46,386 nt of DNA from Acidobacteriota bacterium. GTDB lineage: Bacteria; Acidobacteriota; Vicinamibacteria; Marinacidobacterales; Marinacidobacteraceae. Positions within the stretch are counted from its first letter, which is position 1; every line of letters begins with the position of its first letter. The notes beneath the pieces are model-generated. The model had not been told where the DNA came from. It was given only the letters and a program-made list of their open reading frames with translations, and made no database searches. Positions 23,778 through 31,272 of this stretch are shown here, piece after piece. Position numbers and translations under genes: made by a program. The stretch lies in assembly GCA_022820545.1 (NCBI GenBank), contig JAJEFG010000098.1, positions 1 through 46,386 on the forward strand, in the 5' to 3' direction.

Positions 23778-25559
23778 ATGGGGCGGATTCGTCGGCTGCC
23801 GAGTGCGGTGGCGAACCAGATCGCCGCCGGGGAGGTGGTGGAGCGGCCGGCGGCGGTGGTCCGCGAACTGGTCGAGAACTCGATCGACGCGGGGGCTACG
23901 GCGGTCTCGGTGCGCGTCAGGGACGGGGGGAGAACCGAGATTCGGGTGGGCGACGACGGGGTGGGGATGACGCCCGAGGACGCGCGCCTGGCGATCGAGC
24001 GACACGCCACCAGCAAGATCGAATCGGTGGACGACCTGACCTCCATCGGGTCGCTCGGCTTCCGCGGGGAGGCGCTGCCTTCGATTGCCTCGGTCTCCCG
24101 ATTCCGGCTGCGGACCCGCGGCAGGGAGGGCGACTCCGGCTGGGAGATCGGGGTCGAGGGCGGTGCGACGGTCTCCGACCGCCCGGCCGGCACCCGTCCT
24201 GGAACCATCGTCGAGGTCCGCGACCTGTTCTTCAACACGCCGGCGCGGCGCAAGTTCCTGCGGTCGGAGAAGACGGAAACCTCGCACATCGTCCAGGTGG
24301 TCTCGAATCTCGCACTCTGCTGGCCCCAGATCCGCTTCGATCTGCAGAGTGGCGACCGGAAGGTGCTCGCCCTCGAGCCGACGGGGGACGCCGCGGAGCG
24401 CCTCCAGCAACTGGAACCGCGCTGGGCCCGGGACGCCGTTCCGATCGAGGCGCGGGCCGGGGCGTTCACCGTCCGGGCCTTCCTCTCGCCGCCGATGGCG
24501 CCTCGCGGCGCTTCTTCACGGCTGCTGCTGTTCCTGAATGGACGGCCCATCAAGGACCGGCGCCTGTTCCACGCGGTCACCGAGGCCTACCGCCGGCTCT
24601 CGAGCCTGAGCGGCACGCCGAAGGCCTACGTGTTCGTCGAGGCGCCGCCGGACGCCGTGGACGTGAACGTGCATCCGGCGAAGGCGGAGGTGCGGTTCGC
24701 GGACCCCGAAGCGGCCTGGGGCGCCGTCTTCCGCGGCGTTCGGGCGGGCCTCGAAGGATCCCCGAAGCGGGTCGACCTCGGAGTCGCCGGGGACGGGCGC
24801 GTCGGACAGCACCCGGCGGGAACGGGAAAGTCCGCGGGCGATGTCCGGGATATCGAGAGGGAGGCCGCCCCGGCCGGCAGGCGGACAGGACAGGCCGCGG
24901 GATGGGACGGGGCCAGGGTCGGCGAACTGCTCTACGGCGCGGACCGGGTGGAGGAGCCGGTGCGGGCCAGCTATCTCGACTTCGGGGCGACGCCCCCGAA
25001 GGTGCTCGGCCAGTTCCGGCGCACCTACATCCTGGCCGAGGAGCGCTCGGAGCTGCTGGTGATCGACCAGCACGCCGCCGAGGAACGGGTCATCTTCAAC
25101 CGGTTGATGGACGCGTCGAGCGAGTCCCGGACCCAGGAACTGCTGCAGCCCGTGCCGCTCGACCTCTCCCCCGTGGAGCGGGCGGCGCTCGCGGAGGAGC
25201 ACGAGCGCCTGGCCGCTGCCGGCTTCGACATCGAACCCTTCGGGGGGGACGCGTGGATCCTCCGCGGCGTGCCGGAAGCGCTGGGAGTGGGCCGCGGACT
25301 GGACGTCCTCATGCGCTCGCTCGCTTCCGAAGAGAGCGAATGCACGGCCGCCGCCGCCCATGACGCCCGCGCGCGGATCATGGCGCGGGTCGCCTGCCAT
25401 GCCGCGGTGACCGCCGGGGTTACCCTCACGACCGGCCGAATGGACGAAGTGCTCGCCTCGCTCTGGGCAACGGCGAATCCCTCGACCTGCCCGCACGGCC
25501 GCCCCACGGTGCTGCGCCTCGACCTGCCCTTCATCGAGCGGCGTTTCGGACGGAGTTGA
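23778..25559 (+). CDS. mutL: DNA mismatch repair protein MutL
   Basis: A 593-residue MutL. The GHKL ATPase domain shows NQIAAGEVVERPAAVVREL with Glu30, VENSIDAGAT with Asn34, DDGVGM, RHATSKI and GFRGEALPSI, followed by DLFFNTPARRKFL. A variable Pro/Gly-rich linker (about 335-395) leads to the dimerisation domain with VIDQHAAEERV (430-440) and CPHGRPT from Cys571. The CPHGRP motif and the DQHA motif indicate an endonuclease-type MutL, but the last acidic residue of the DQHA(x)2E(x)4E pattern is Asn441 here. ATG 23778 begins at the conserved N-terminus. Confidence 0.95.
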   Translation: MGRIRRLPSAVANQIAAGEVVERPAAVVRELVENSIDAGATAVSVRVRDGGRTEIRVGDDGVGMTPEDARLAIERHATSKIESVDDLTSIGSLGFRGEALPSIASVSRFRLRTRGREGDSGWEIGVEGGATVSDRPAGTRPGTIVEVRDLFFNTPARRKFLRSEKTETSHIVQVVSNLALCWPQIRFDLQSGDRKVLALEPTGDAAERLQQLEPRWARDAVPIEARAGAFTVRAFLSPPMAPRGASSRLLLFLNGRPIKDRRLFHAVTEAYRRLSSLSGTPKAYVFVEAPPDAVDVNVHPAKAEVRFADPEAAWGAVFRGVRAGLEGSPKRVDLGVAGDGRVGQHPAGTGKSAGDVRDIEREAAPAGRRTGQAAGWDGARVGELLYGADRVEEPVRASYLDFGATPPKVLGQFRRTYILAEERSELLVIDQHAAEERVIFNRLMDASSESRTQELLQPVPLDLSPVERAALAEEHERLAAAGFDIEPFGGDAWILRGVPEALGVGRGLDVLMRSLASEESECTAAAAHDARARIMARVACHAAVTAGVTLTTGRMDEVLASLWATANPSTCPHGRPTVLRLDLPFIERRFGRS

Positions 25560-25560
25560 C

Positions 25561-25800
25561 TTGACCGCCGCGCCGAAGCGCCGCCGGGAGCCGCTGCCCA
25601 CCGCGGTGACGCTCGCCTGGATCCGTTACTTCGCCGGCCGGACGCTGATGATGGCGGGGATGCTCGTGGTGACCGGCGCCGCCGCGCTCTTTTTCGGCGC
25701 CGATGCCGAGCGACGGATGCTGGTGTTCACCGGGGCGGGAGCGGCGTTGTTCATTGCCGGATGGCTGCTCTCGAAGAAGCGGCCACCCGCGGCGCGCTGA
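25561..25800 (+). CDS. Small two-helix membrane protein
   Basis: A 79-residue protein with a basic N-terminus (KRRREPLP) and two hydrophobic segments, about residues 29-46 (LMMAGMLVVTGAAALFFG) and 53-70 (MLVFTGAGAALFIAGWLL), then a KKR tail. It would sit in the inner membrane as a hairpin with both ends in the cytoplasm. The start is TTG 25561, 1 bp after the mutL stop; an internal ATG would remove the first helix. I do not recognise the family. Coupling to mutL is probably positional. Confidence 0.6.
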   Translation: MTAAPKRRREPLPTAVTLAWIRYFAGRTLMMAGMLVVTGAAALFFGADAERRMLVFTGAGAALFIAGWLLSKKRPPAAR

Positions 25801-25865
25801 ACCCGGCGGGGCCGGCTTCAGACGCGGCCGTAGCGTTCAGGCTCGGTCACTCACGGTAGAGCGGT

Positions 25866-25923
25866 GTTCGCCCGCTGCGCGGGCGATGCCGGCCGGAGGC
25901 CGGCGCTCCGAAGCCGGCGCTCC
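25866..25923 (-). repeat. Two-hairpin intergenic repeat, third stem type
   Basis: Contains CGCCCGC-TGC-GCGGGCG followed by GCCGGCC-GGA-GGCCGGC and the ending CCGGCGCTCCGAAGCCGG. Both stems are perfect but differ in sequence from the other copies. It lies between the small membrane protein and the CBS gene, which converge here. Confidence 0.7.
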
Positions 25924-26361
25924 CTAGCCCCCGATGCCGTCGGCGGTGAAGAAGCTGACCACGGACTCGAGTGCTTCCTTTTCCTCGTCGAGTTTGTGCT
26001 TCAGCACCCGGCGCACGGTCGCGATCCCGACCACTTCGTCGCCGTCCACGATGGGGAGGTGCCGGAAGTGATTGGTGACCATGATCTCGAGAGCCTGCTC
26101 GAGCGAGGTGTCCGGGGTGATGGTGACCGGCTCCGTGGTCATCGCGTCTCCGACGAGAGTGGTCTCGGGGTCCCGGTGCATTGCCACCACGCGGGTCATC
26201 AGGTCCCGCTCGGTGAAGATCCCGGCGAGCGAGCCGTCGGCGTTCATGACCGCGGCCGCTCCGGTCCGGTCCCTGACCATCGCCTTCACCGCTCCACAGA
26301 TCGTTTCCTCCGGGGGAACGCAGGTGGCCGGCCGGTGGCTGATCTTGAGCAGCGGATCCAT
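25924..26361 (-). CDS. CBS-pair domain protein
   Basis: A 145-residue protein made almost entirely of two CBS domains (about 8-65 and 72-128): TCVPPEETICGAVKAMV with GIFTERDLMTRVV, and VTITPDTSLEQALEIMV with HLPIVDGDEVVGIATVRRVL. CBS pairs bind adenosine nucleotides or related ligands and usually control a partner; no effector domain is attached. ATG 26361 has an AAGGA 7 nt upstream and begins MDPLLKI. The long upstream open frame on this strand is a shadow of bshA. The gene is divergent from bshA with a 135-bp spacer. Confidence 0.88.
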   Translation of the reverse strand: MDPLLKISHRPATCVPPEETICGAVKAMVRDRTGAAAVMNADGSLAGIFTERDLMTRVVAMHRDPETTLVGDAMTTEPVTITPDTSLEQALEIMVTNHFRHLPIVDGDEVVGIATVRRVLKHKLDEEKEALESVVSFFTADGIGG

Positions 26362-26496
26362 GACGTTGTCCTTCGTTGATCGTGGTTTGAGAACGGCTAG
26401 TTTCGCAAAAGGCGGGCGCGATGGCAATTTTCCGCTCGCACCGACCGGGAACGAGGACACAATTGACCAGTTCCCCGTCAGGGAACCGCGCCCCGG

Positions 26497-27687
26497 ATGC
26501 GCCTCGCCATCGTCTGTTACCCGACCCACGGTGGGAGCGGTGCGGTCGCCTCCGACCTGGCGATCGGGATGGCGGACGCCGGACACGACGTCCACGTGGT
26601 GAGTTACGCCGTGCCCTTCCGCTTGCGCCGATTCCACCCGGGCGTGCGGATCCACGAGGTGGAGATCGCGTCCTACCCGCTGTTCCGCTATCCGCCCTAC
26701 ACGCTGGGGCTTGCGACCAAACTGGCCGAGGTGGCCGACGAGGACGGCGACTTCGACATCATCCACGCCCACTACGCCGTCCCCAACGCGGTGAGCGCCT
26801 TCCTGGCGCGCGAGATCATCGGCGGCGGCCGCACCCGGGTGGTCACCACCCTCCACGGCACCGACATCACCCTGGTCGGCGCGGACAAGTCCTTCCACCG
26901 GGTCATCCGCTTCGCACTGGAGCGCTCCGACGCCGTCACCGCGGTTTCGGACTATCTCGCCGACCGCACGCAGCGCGACTTCGCTCCCCACGTGCCGGTC
27001 GAGGTCATTCCCAACTTTGTGGATACCGAGTTGCCGGCCCCCGGTCCGGAGCGGTACGCCCGCGAGGCCTGGGCGCCGAACGGTGAACGGATTCTGATGC
27101 ACATCTCGAACTTCCGGCCGGTGAAGCGCATCAGCGACGTGGTACGGGTCTTCGCCGAGGTCCGCCGTCAGCTCCCCGCGAAGCTGGTCCTGGTCGGGGA
27201 AGGCCCGGAGCGGCTCTTCGCGCAGCAGCTCGTGCGGGAACTCGAGCTGACTTCGGACGTCGTTTTCCTCGGCCAGCAGGACGACATCCGGGGACCCCTC
27301 GCCTGCGCGGACCTCCTGCTGCTGCCGAGTGAACAGGAGAGTTTCGGCCTGACGGCGCTGGAGGCGATGGTGAGCCGGGTACCGGTGATCGCGACCACGA
27401 TCGGCGGCCTCCCGGAAGTGGTCGCCGATGGCGAAGCCGGGCGGCTGTTCCCGGTCGGTGAGGTGCGGGGGATGGCCGCGGAAGCGGTCCGGCTCCTGAC
27501 CGATGAGCCGGCGCGCCGGGCGATGGGCGGCGCCGGGCGGGCGCGGGCCATCACCCACTTCGCGCGGGAGATCGTCCTGCCCCGGTACGAGGACCTCTAC
27601 CGGCGGGTGGTGGCCGGCGTCCCCACCGGCAGGATCGGCCCGGCCGGTGACCCCGAGGTGAGCCCCGCGGGCCGCTCGTCGCGGTAG
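26497..27687 (+). CDS. bshA: N-acetyl-alpha-D-glucosaminyl L-malate synthase BshA
   Basis: A 396-residue GT4 glycosyltransferase with the GT-B fold. It joins GlcNAc from UDP-GlcNAc to L-malate, the first step of bacillithiol synthesis. Blocks typical of BshA rather than of general GT4 enzymes are visible: IVCYPTHGGSGAVASDL, FRYPPYTLGLATKLAEVA, HAHYAVPNAVSAFLA, VTTLHGTDITLVG and TAVSDYL. The donor-binding E-x7-E motif is in EQESFGLTALEAM. ATG 26497 starts at the conserved first strand. The 3' end overlaps the convergent DUF523/DUF1722 gene by 91 bp. The deacetylase BshB and ligase BshC are not in this window. Confidence 0.9.
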   Translation: MRLAIVCYPTHGGSGAVASDLAIGMADAGHDVHVVSYAVPFRLRRFHPGVRIHEVEIASYPLFRYPPYTLGLATKLAEVADEDGDFDIIHAHYAVPNAVSAFLAREIIGGGRTRVVTTLHGTDITLVGADKSFHRVIRFALERSDAVTAVSDYLADRTQRDFAPHVPVEVIPNFVDTELPAPGPERYAREAWAPNGERILMHISNFRPVKRISDVVRVFAEVRRQLPAKLVLVGEGPERLFAQQLVRELELTSDVVFLGQQDDIRGPLACADLLLLPSEQESFGLTALEAMVSRVPVIATTIGGLPEVVADGEAGRLFPVGEVRGMAAEAVRLLTDEPARRAMGGAGRARAITHFAREIVLPRYEDLYRRVVAGVPTGRIGPAGDPEVSPAGRSSR

Positions 27688-28631
27688 ATCCCTTCGCGGT
27701 AGGCGAGGGATTTGGGGCGCTCGGCGAGGTACGCCTGGTTCCCGAGGCTCTGCACCCCCAGTCTTGCCGCCCAGGCGGCGAGCGAACGGACCGCGGCCGC
27801 CAGGGAAACCTCCCGCGCCAGGAACGCGGCGATCTCGCTTTGCAGGCGTTCCCGAGCTCCCGGGTCGAGCGGCTTCTTCAGGTGCCCGGCCAGGTGGAGG
27901 AGGACGTTGTGATGCGTCCCCACCGATGCCGGTTCGGCGAGCCCGGCAAGGAACTCCTCCCGGTAGCGGGGCAGCCCGTTCCGAGCGTCCCGGGTGGCGG
28001 CGAGAAAGCGGCCGAGCCGGCGGGCGGTTCCTTCCGAGTGCGCCATCAGCACCATCTTCCAGCGCGCGTGGAACTCGTAGAGCCTCGCGGCGTCGGCCGA
28101 GCCCGCAGCGAGTTCCCGGATCTCCGCGAGTGCGAAGACGCGGGTCAGCCAGTGGTCCCGATGCGCGGGGCTCTCGAGATCCGTTTCCGAGATCCGCGGC
28201 GCCTCGGGAAGCGCCGCCGCGAGGCGGCTCGCGAAGATCCCGGTCCCGTCCTCCGAGATCACGGCGCCGCTCTCGTGAAGCTTCACGTCGCCCATGCCGC
28301 AGCTCGGTGAACGGGACTTCAGCACGACCCCGCCGACGCGGGCCTCGTCGAACCGAGTGGCGGCCTGCCGCGCATAGTCGTCCATGAGCGGGGTCAGGTC
28401 TTCATCCCGGGAACCCAGCAGCCTGGCGGCGCCTCCGCTCCGCTCAAGCCGGATCTTCGGCCGCGGCACCCCCAGACCGATGCCGACCTCCGGACACTCG
28501 GAGACCAGTTCGAACGCGCCGCCGAGTGCGCCGGTCACATAGCTGCTCCGGCGGTGCCCGCCGTCGTAGCGCACCTCCTCGCCGAGGAGGCAGCCCGAAA
28601 CCGCGATCCGGATCGGAGGCCGATGCTCCAT
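27597..28631 (-). CDS. DUF523/DUF1722 fusion protein (YbgA-like C-terminus)
   Basis: A 344-residue two-domain protein. The N-terminal DUF523 part (about 6-160) shows VSGCLLGEEVRYDGGHRRS, VSECPEVGIGLGVPRP and KSRSPSCGMGDVKLH, with conserved Cys residues suggesting metal or cluster binding. The C-terminal DUF1722 part (about 185-310; YbgA in E. coli) contains FHARWKMVLMAHSEGT and HHNVLLHLAGHLKKPLDPGAR. The biochemical function is not established; ybgA lies beside the photolyase gene in E. coli, and here the gene follows a uracil-DNA glycosylase with a 2-bp gap. ATG 28631 begins just before the first Cys motif. The C-terminal 30 codons overlap bshA on the other strand. Confidence 0.85.
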   Translation of the reverse strand: MEHRPPIRIAVSGCLLGEEVRYDGGHRRSSYVTGALGGAFELVSECPEVGIGLGVPRPKIRLERSGGAARLLGSRDEDLTPLMDDYARQAATRFDEARVGGVVLKSRSPSCGMGDVKLHESGAVISEDGTGIFASRLAAALPEAPRISETDLESPAHRDHWLTRVFALAEIRELAAGSADAARLYEFHARWKMVLMAHSEGTARRLGRFLAATRDARNGLPRYREEFLAGLAEPASVGTHHNVLLHLAGHLKKPLDPGARERLQSEIAAFLAREVSLAAAVRSLAAWAARLGVQSLGNQAYLAERPKSLAYREGIYRDERPAGLTSGSPAGPILPVGTPATTRR

Positions 28632-28633
28632 CG

Positions 28634-29317
28634 TCACCCCGCGCAGAGTTCCCGGGCGGTCGCGAAGACCTCGTGGAACATGGGCCGGGTGAGCCGGCCG
28701 GTGAACGTGTTCTGCTGGCTGGGGTGGTAGCTGGCGAGCAGATGGGTTCCGGGCGCGATCCGGGTCAAGGCGCCGTGGCCGAAGCGGGGGAGCGGCGTCG
28801 GGACCGCGCGGCCGAGCGCCTTCCAGGTGCGGAGAAAGCTCCGGAAGGCAATCGAGCCGAGTGCGAGAACCACCCGGAGCCTGGCCGCCTCGCGGAGTTC
28901 CTCCTCGAGAAACGGTTGGCAGGCGGCGAGTTCCTCGACGGTCGGGCGGTTGCCGGGGGGAGCGCAGTGGATCGCGGCGGTGATTCGGGTGTCGAGCAGC
29001 CGGAGCCCGTCGCCGGGATCCGGCGAGTAGGGCGCCGACGAGAAACCGAACCGGTGGAGCGCCTCGTAGAGCCACTCCCCCGACCGGTCCCCGGTGAACA
29101 TCCGGCCCGTCCGGTTCGCGCCGTGGGCCGCCGGGGCGAGACCCACGATGAGCAGGCGGAAGCCTTCGTCCCCAAATGACGGGACGGGCCGCGCCCAGTA
29201 CTCGAAGCCGTGAAACCGCCGGGGCGGCTCGCGTGCGACCGCTTCCCGATGGGCCACGAGGCGCGGGCAGGCCCGGCAGGCGGAAACGCGCGAGTGGAAG
29301 TCGGAGGGGAGGGTCAC
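28634..29317 (-). CDS. Uracil-DNA glycosylase, family 5 (UDGb)
   Basis: A 227-residue family 5 UDG that removes uracil, and in some members hypoxanthine or other deaminated bases, from DNA. Diagnostic segments are GLAPAAHGANRTGRMFTGD (motif A region, lacking the Asp/Asn of other UDGs), AIHCAPPGNRPT and SYHPSQQNTFTGRLT. Cys residues in CRACPRL and downstream fit the [4Fe-4S] cluster. The start GTG 29317 is chosen because the Thermus-type UDGb begins about 10-20 residues before CRxCPRL; ATG 29359 would add 14 residues and nearly abut the divergent hydrolase gene. It is co-directional with the DUF523/DUF1722 gene. Confidence 0.9.
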   Translation of the reverse strand: MTLPSDFHSRVSACRACPRLVAHREAVAREPPRRFHGFEYWARPVPSFGDEGFRLLIVGLAPAAHGANRTGRMFTGDRSGEWLYEALHRFGFSSAPYSPDPGDGLRLLDTRITAAIHCAPPGNRPTVEELAACQPFLEEELREAARLRVVLALGSIAFRSFLRTWKALGRAVPTPLPRFGHGALTRIAPGTHLLASYHPSQQNTFTGRLTRPMFHEVFATARELCAG

Positions 29318-29387
29318 GACCGCCCGGATTGTCGCAGGCGGCTTCAACGACGGCCGCATCCGTCAGAATGTGCGCCCGGAATCCCGC

Positions 29388-30149
29388 ATGACCGCCCAGG
29401 AGCAGTTCCTCGAGCCCGACGATCCGGGACGCGCCCGGCTCGCCCTGAGCTGGACCCCGGGAACCGATGCCGCGGCGCCGGTGTGGGTGTTCCTCCACGG
29501 GCTGGGCTCCGACCGCAAGGGAGAGAAGGCACTCCGGTTCCGCGATCACCTCGCCGGACGCGGGCCCGGATTCCTGTCCCTCGACTTCACGGGGCACGGC
29601 GACTCGGGGGGTGATTGCCACGGTCTTTCGCTCACCCGGAATCTCGAGGACGTCGGGCGGGTCGTTTCCTTCCTTCGGGAAGAGGCGCCCGCGGCGCCGG
29701 TGGCTCTGGTGGGGTCCTCGATGGGCGGGATCACGGCGCTGTGGTACGCGGCGCTCCATCCCGGCGGTATCCACCGCGTCTTCGCGATCGCTCCCGCCTT
29801 CGGGATGGCCGCGCGCTTCGCGGCCAGCCTCTCCGCCGAGGCTCGCCGGGACTGGGCCAACCGGGGGTTCGTGCCGGTGCCCGTGGGGGACCGGGACCTC
29901 GAAATCGGCTGGGGCATCGTCGCGGACGAAGACGGCTACGGGATGGAGCGGCTGGCCGCGGATCTCGAGACTCCGTCCCTCCTGATCCACGGAAATGAGG
30001 ACGCGGTGGTCCCGCCGGAACTCTCGCGGGACTTCGCCGGATCCTGCAGTGCCGCGGAACTCGTCGAGATCGAGGGCGGCGACCATCGTTTGAGCGGTGC
30101 GAAGGACCTCCTGTTCGAGATCATGTGGACCGCCGCCTCGGCAAGCTGA
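29388..30149 (+). CDS. Alpha/beta hydrolase (serine esterase/lysophospholipase-like)
   Basis: A 253-residue hydrolase with a complete triad: nucleophile Ser in VGSSMGGITAL, acid in HGNEDAVVPP and His in GGDHRLSG. The oxyanion motif is FLHGLGSDRKGEKA. There is no signal peptide. ATG 29388 is preferred; GTG 29370 in frame is possible. The stop TGA shares its last A with the MscS-channel ATG (TGATG). The substrate is unknown. Confidence 0.83.
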   Translation: MTAQEQFLEPDDPGRARLALSWTPGTDAAAPVWVFLHGLGSDRKGEKALRFRDHLAGRGPGFLSLDFTGHGDSGGDCHGLSLTRNLEDVGRVVSFLREEAPAAPVALVGSSMGGITALWYAALHPGGIHRVFAIAPAFGMAARFAASLSAEARRDWANRGFVPVPVGDRDLEIGWGIVADEDGYGMERLAADLETPSLLIHGNEDAVVPPELSRDFAGSCSAAELVEIEGGDHRLSGAKDLLFEIMWTAASAS

Positions 30150-31219
30150 TGTCCACTCTCTTCGTCGCGCTGAGCCTCTACGCGGCGGTCCTGGTGGTCG
30201 CCTTCGGCGCCGGGCTCGTCATCGAGCGCGCCGCGCGCGCCTTCTTCCGCAAGAAGGCGGAAAAGACCCAGACCGATTGGGACGACTGGCTGGCCACCGA
30301 GGGGTTCCACCTGGTGCCCTCCCTGTTGCTGGCAGTGGTCGCGACGCGGGTCCTGATGGCGATCCGGCCGCCATCGGAGGTAGTGGCGCCGCTCGTGACC
30401 ACGGGCTTGCAGGTGGTGCTCGTGCTCGCCGCCATCCGGGTCGGGGTGGACATCGGGCTCGCCAGCCTCCGCATGCGGCAGCAGCGGCTCGGCCACCAGG
30501 GCGTCTCCATCCTCCGCAACACCCTGGTCGGGGTGGCGCTCACGGTCGGCATCCTGGTGGTGCTCGACCAGCTCGGGATCTCGGTGGCGCCCCTGCTCGC
30601 GACCCTGGGAGTCGGGGCGCTGGCCCTTGCGCTCGCGCTCCAGCCGACGCTTGGCAACATCTTCGCCGGAATCCAGCTCGTCGCCGCCGCGCAGTTCAAG
30701 GTGGGCGACTTCCTGCGGGTCAACGAAGCGGGCGTCGAGGGCTACGTGACCGACATCGGCTGGCGGACGACCACCCTCCGAACCCTGCTCGACAACCACG
30801 TGATCATCCCGAACTCGCAGCTCGCGGATTCGGTGCTGACCAACCTGCACACCCCCGACCCCCGGGTCCGGCTCAGCATCGGCGTCGGTGTCCACTACGA
30901 CACCGACCTGGAAGAGGCGGATCGGATCGCGCGGGAGGTGATCCGCGAAGTCCAGGACGGCACCGAGGCCGGCGTCCCCGGTTTCGCGGGCCACATCCGC
31001 TGGAAGGAATTCGGGGACTCGGCGATCACGTTCGACGCGATCCTGCAGGCGAAGAAGCCGCTCGACCGGTTCGACCTCGCCAGCGCCTTCATCAAGCGGC
31101 TCCACCGCCGCTACGACGAGGCCGGGATCGAGATCCCGTACCCGATCCGGAACCTGTATCTGCGCACCGGGCTGGAAGTGACCGGCCCCGGAAACACACC
31201 GGAATCCGAAGGCGGATAG
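30149..31219 (+). CDS. mscS: Small-conductance mechanosensitive channel (MscS family)
   Basis: A 356-residue MscS-type channel. Hydrophobic helices are at about 3-25, 55-75 and 85-105, and the pore helix follows (ISVAPLLATLGVGALALALALQPTLGNIFAG). After it come the beta domain (FKVGDFLRVNEAGVEGYVTDIGWRTTTLRT and NHVIIPNSQLADSVLTN) and the vestibule domain. Such channels release solutes when membrane tension rises after osmotic downshock. ATG 30149 overlaps the hydrolase stop (TGATG); GTG 30125 would add eight residues. It is followed 53 bp later by the NCS2-type permease, which has its own strong ribosome site. Confidence 0.92.
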   Translation: MSTLFVALSLYAAVLVVAFGAGLVIERAARAFFRKKAEKTQTDWDDWLATEGFHLVPSLLLAVVATRVLMAIRPPSEVVAPLVTTGLQVVLVLAAIRVGVDIGLASLRMRQQRLGHQGVSILRNTLVGVALTVGILVVLDQLGISVAPLLATLGVGALALALALQPTLGNIFAGIQLVAAAQFKVGDFLRVNEAGVEGYVTDIGWRTTTLRTLLDNHVIIPNSQLADSVLTNLHTPDPRVRLSIGVGVHYDTDLEEADRIAREVIREVQDGTEAGVPGFAGHIRWKEFGDSAITFDAILQAKKPLDRFDLASAFIKRLHRRYDEAGIEIPYPIRNLYLRTGLEVTGPGNTPESEGG

Positions 31220-31272
31220 CGGGCTTTCGAACCAGCGCATTCTCAAGGGTCTTCACAAGGAGGAGTTTGCAG

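Noticed and set aside
25924..27558. Upstream extension of the CBS-gene frame to 27558
   Set aside because: The extra 399 codons lie opposite bshA and have no similarity. ATG 26361 begins the CBS fold and has a ribosome site.
30097..31272. Upstream extension of the NCS2 permease frame into mscS
   Set aside because: The frame is open but reads Arg/Gly-rich shadow sequence. The GTG at 31273 has a strong ribosome site and starts at the permease core.
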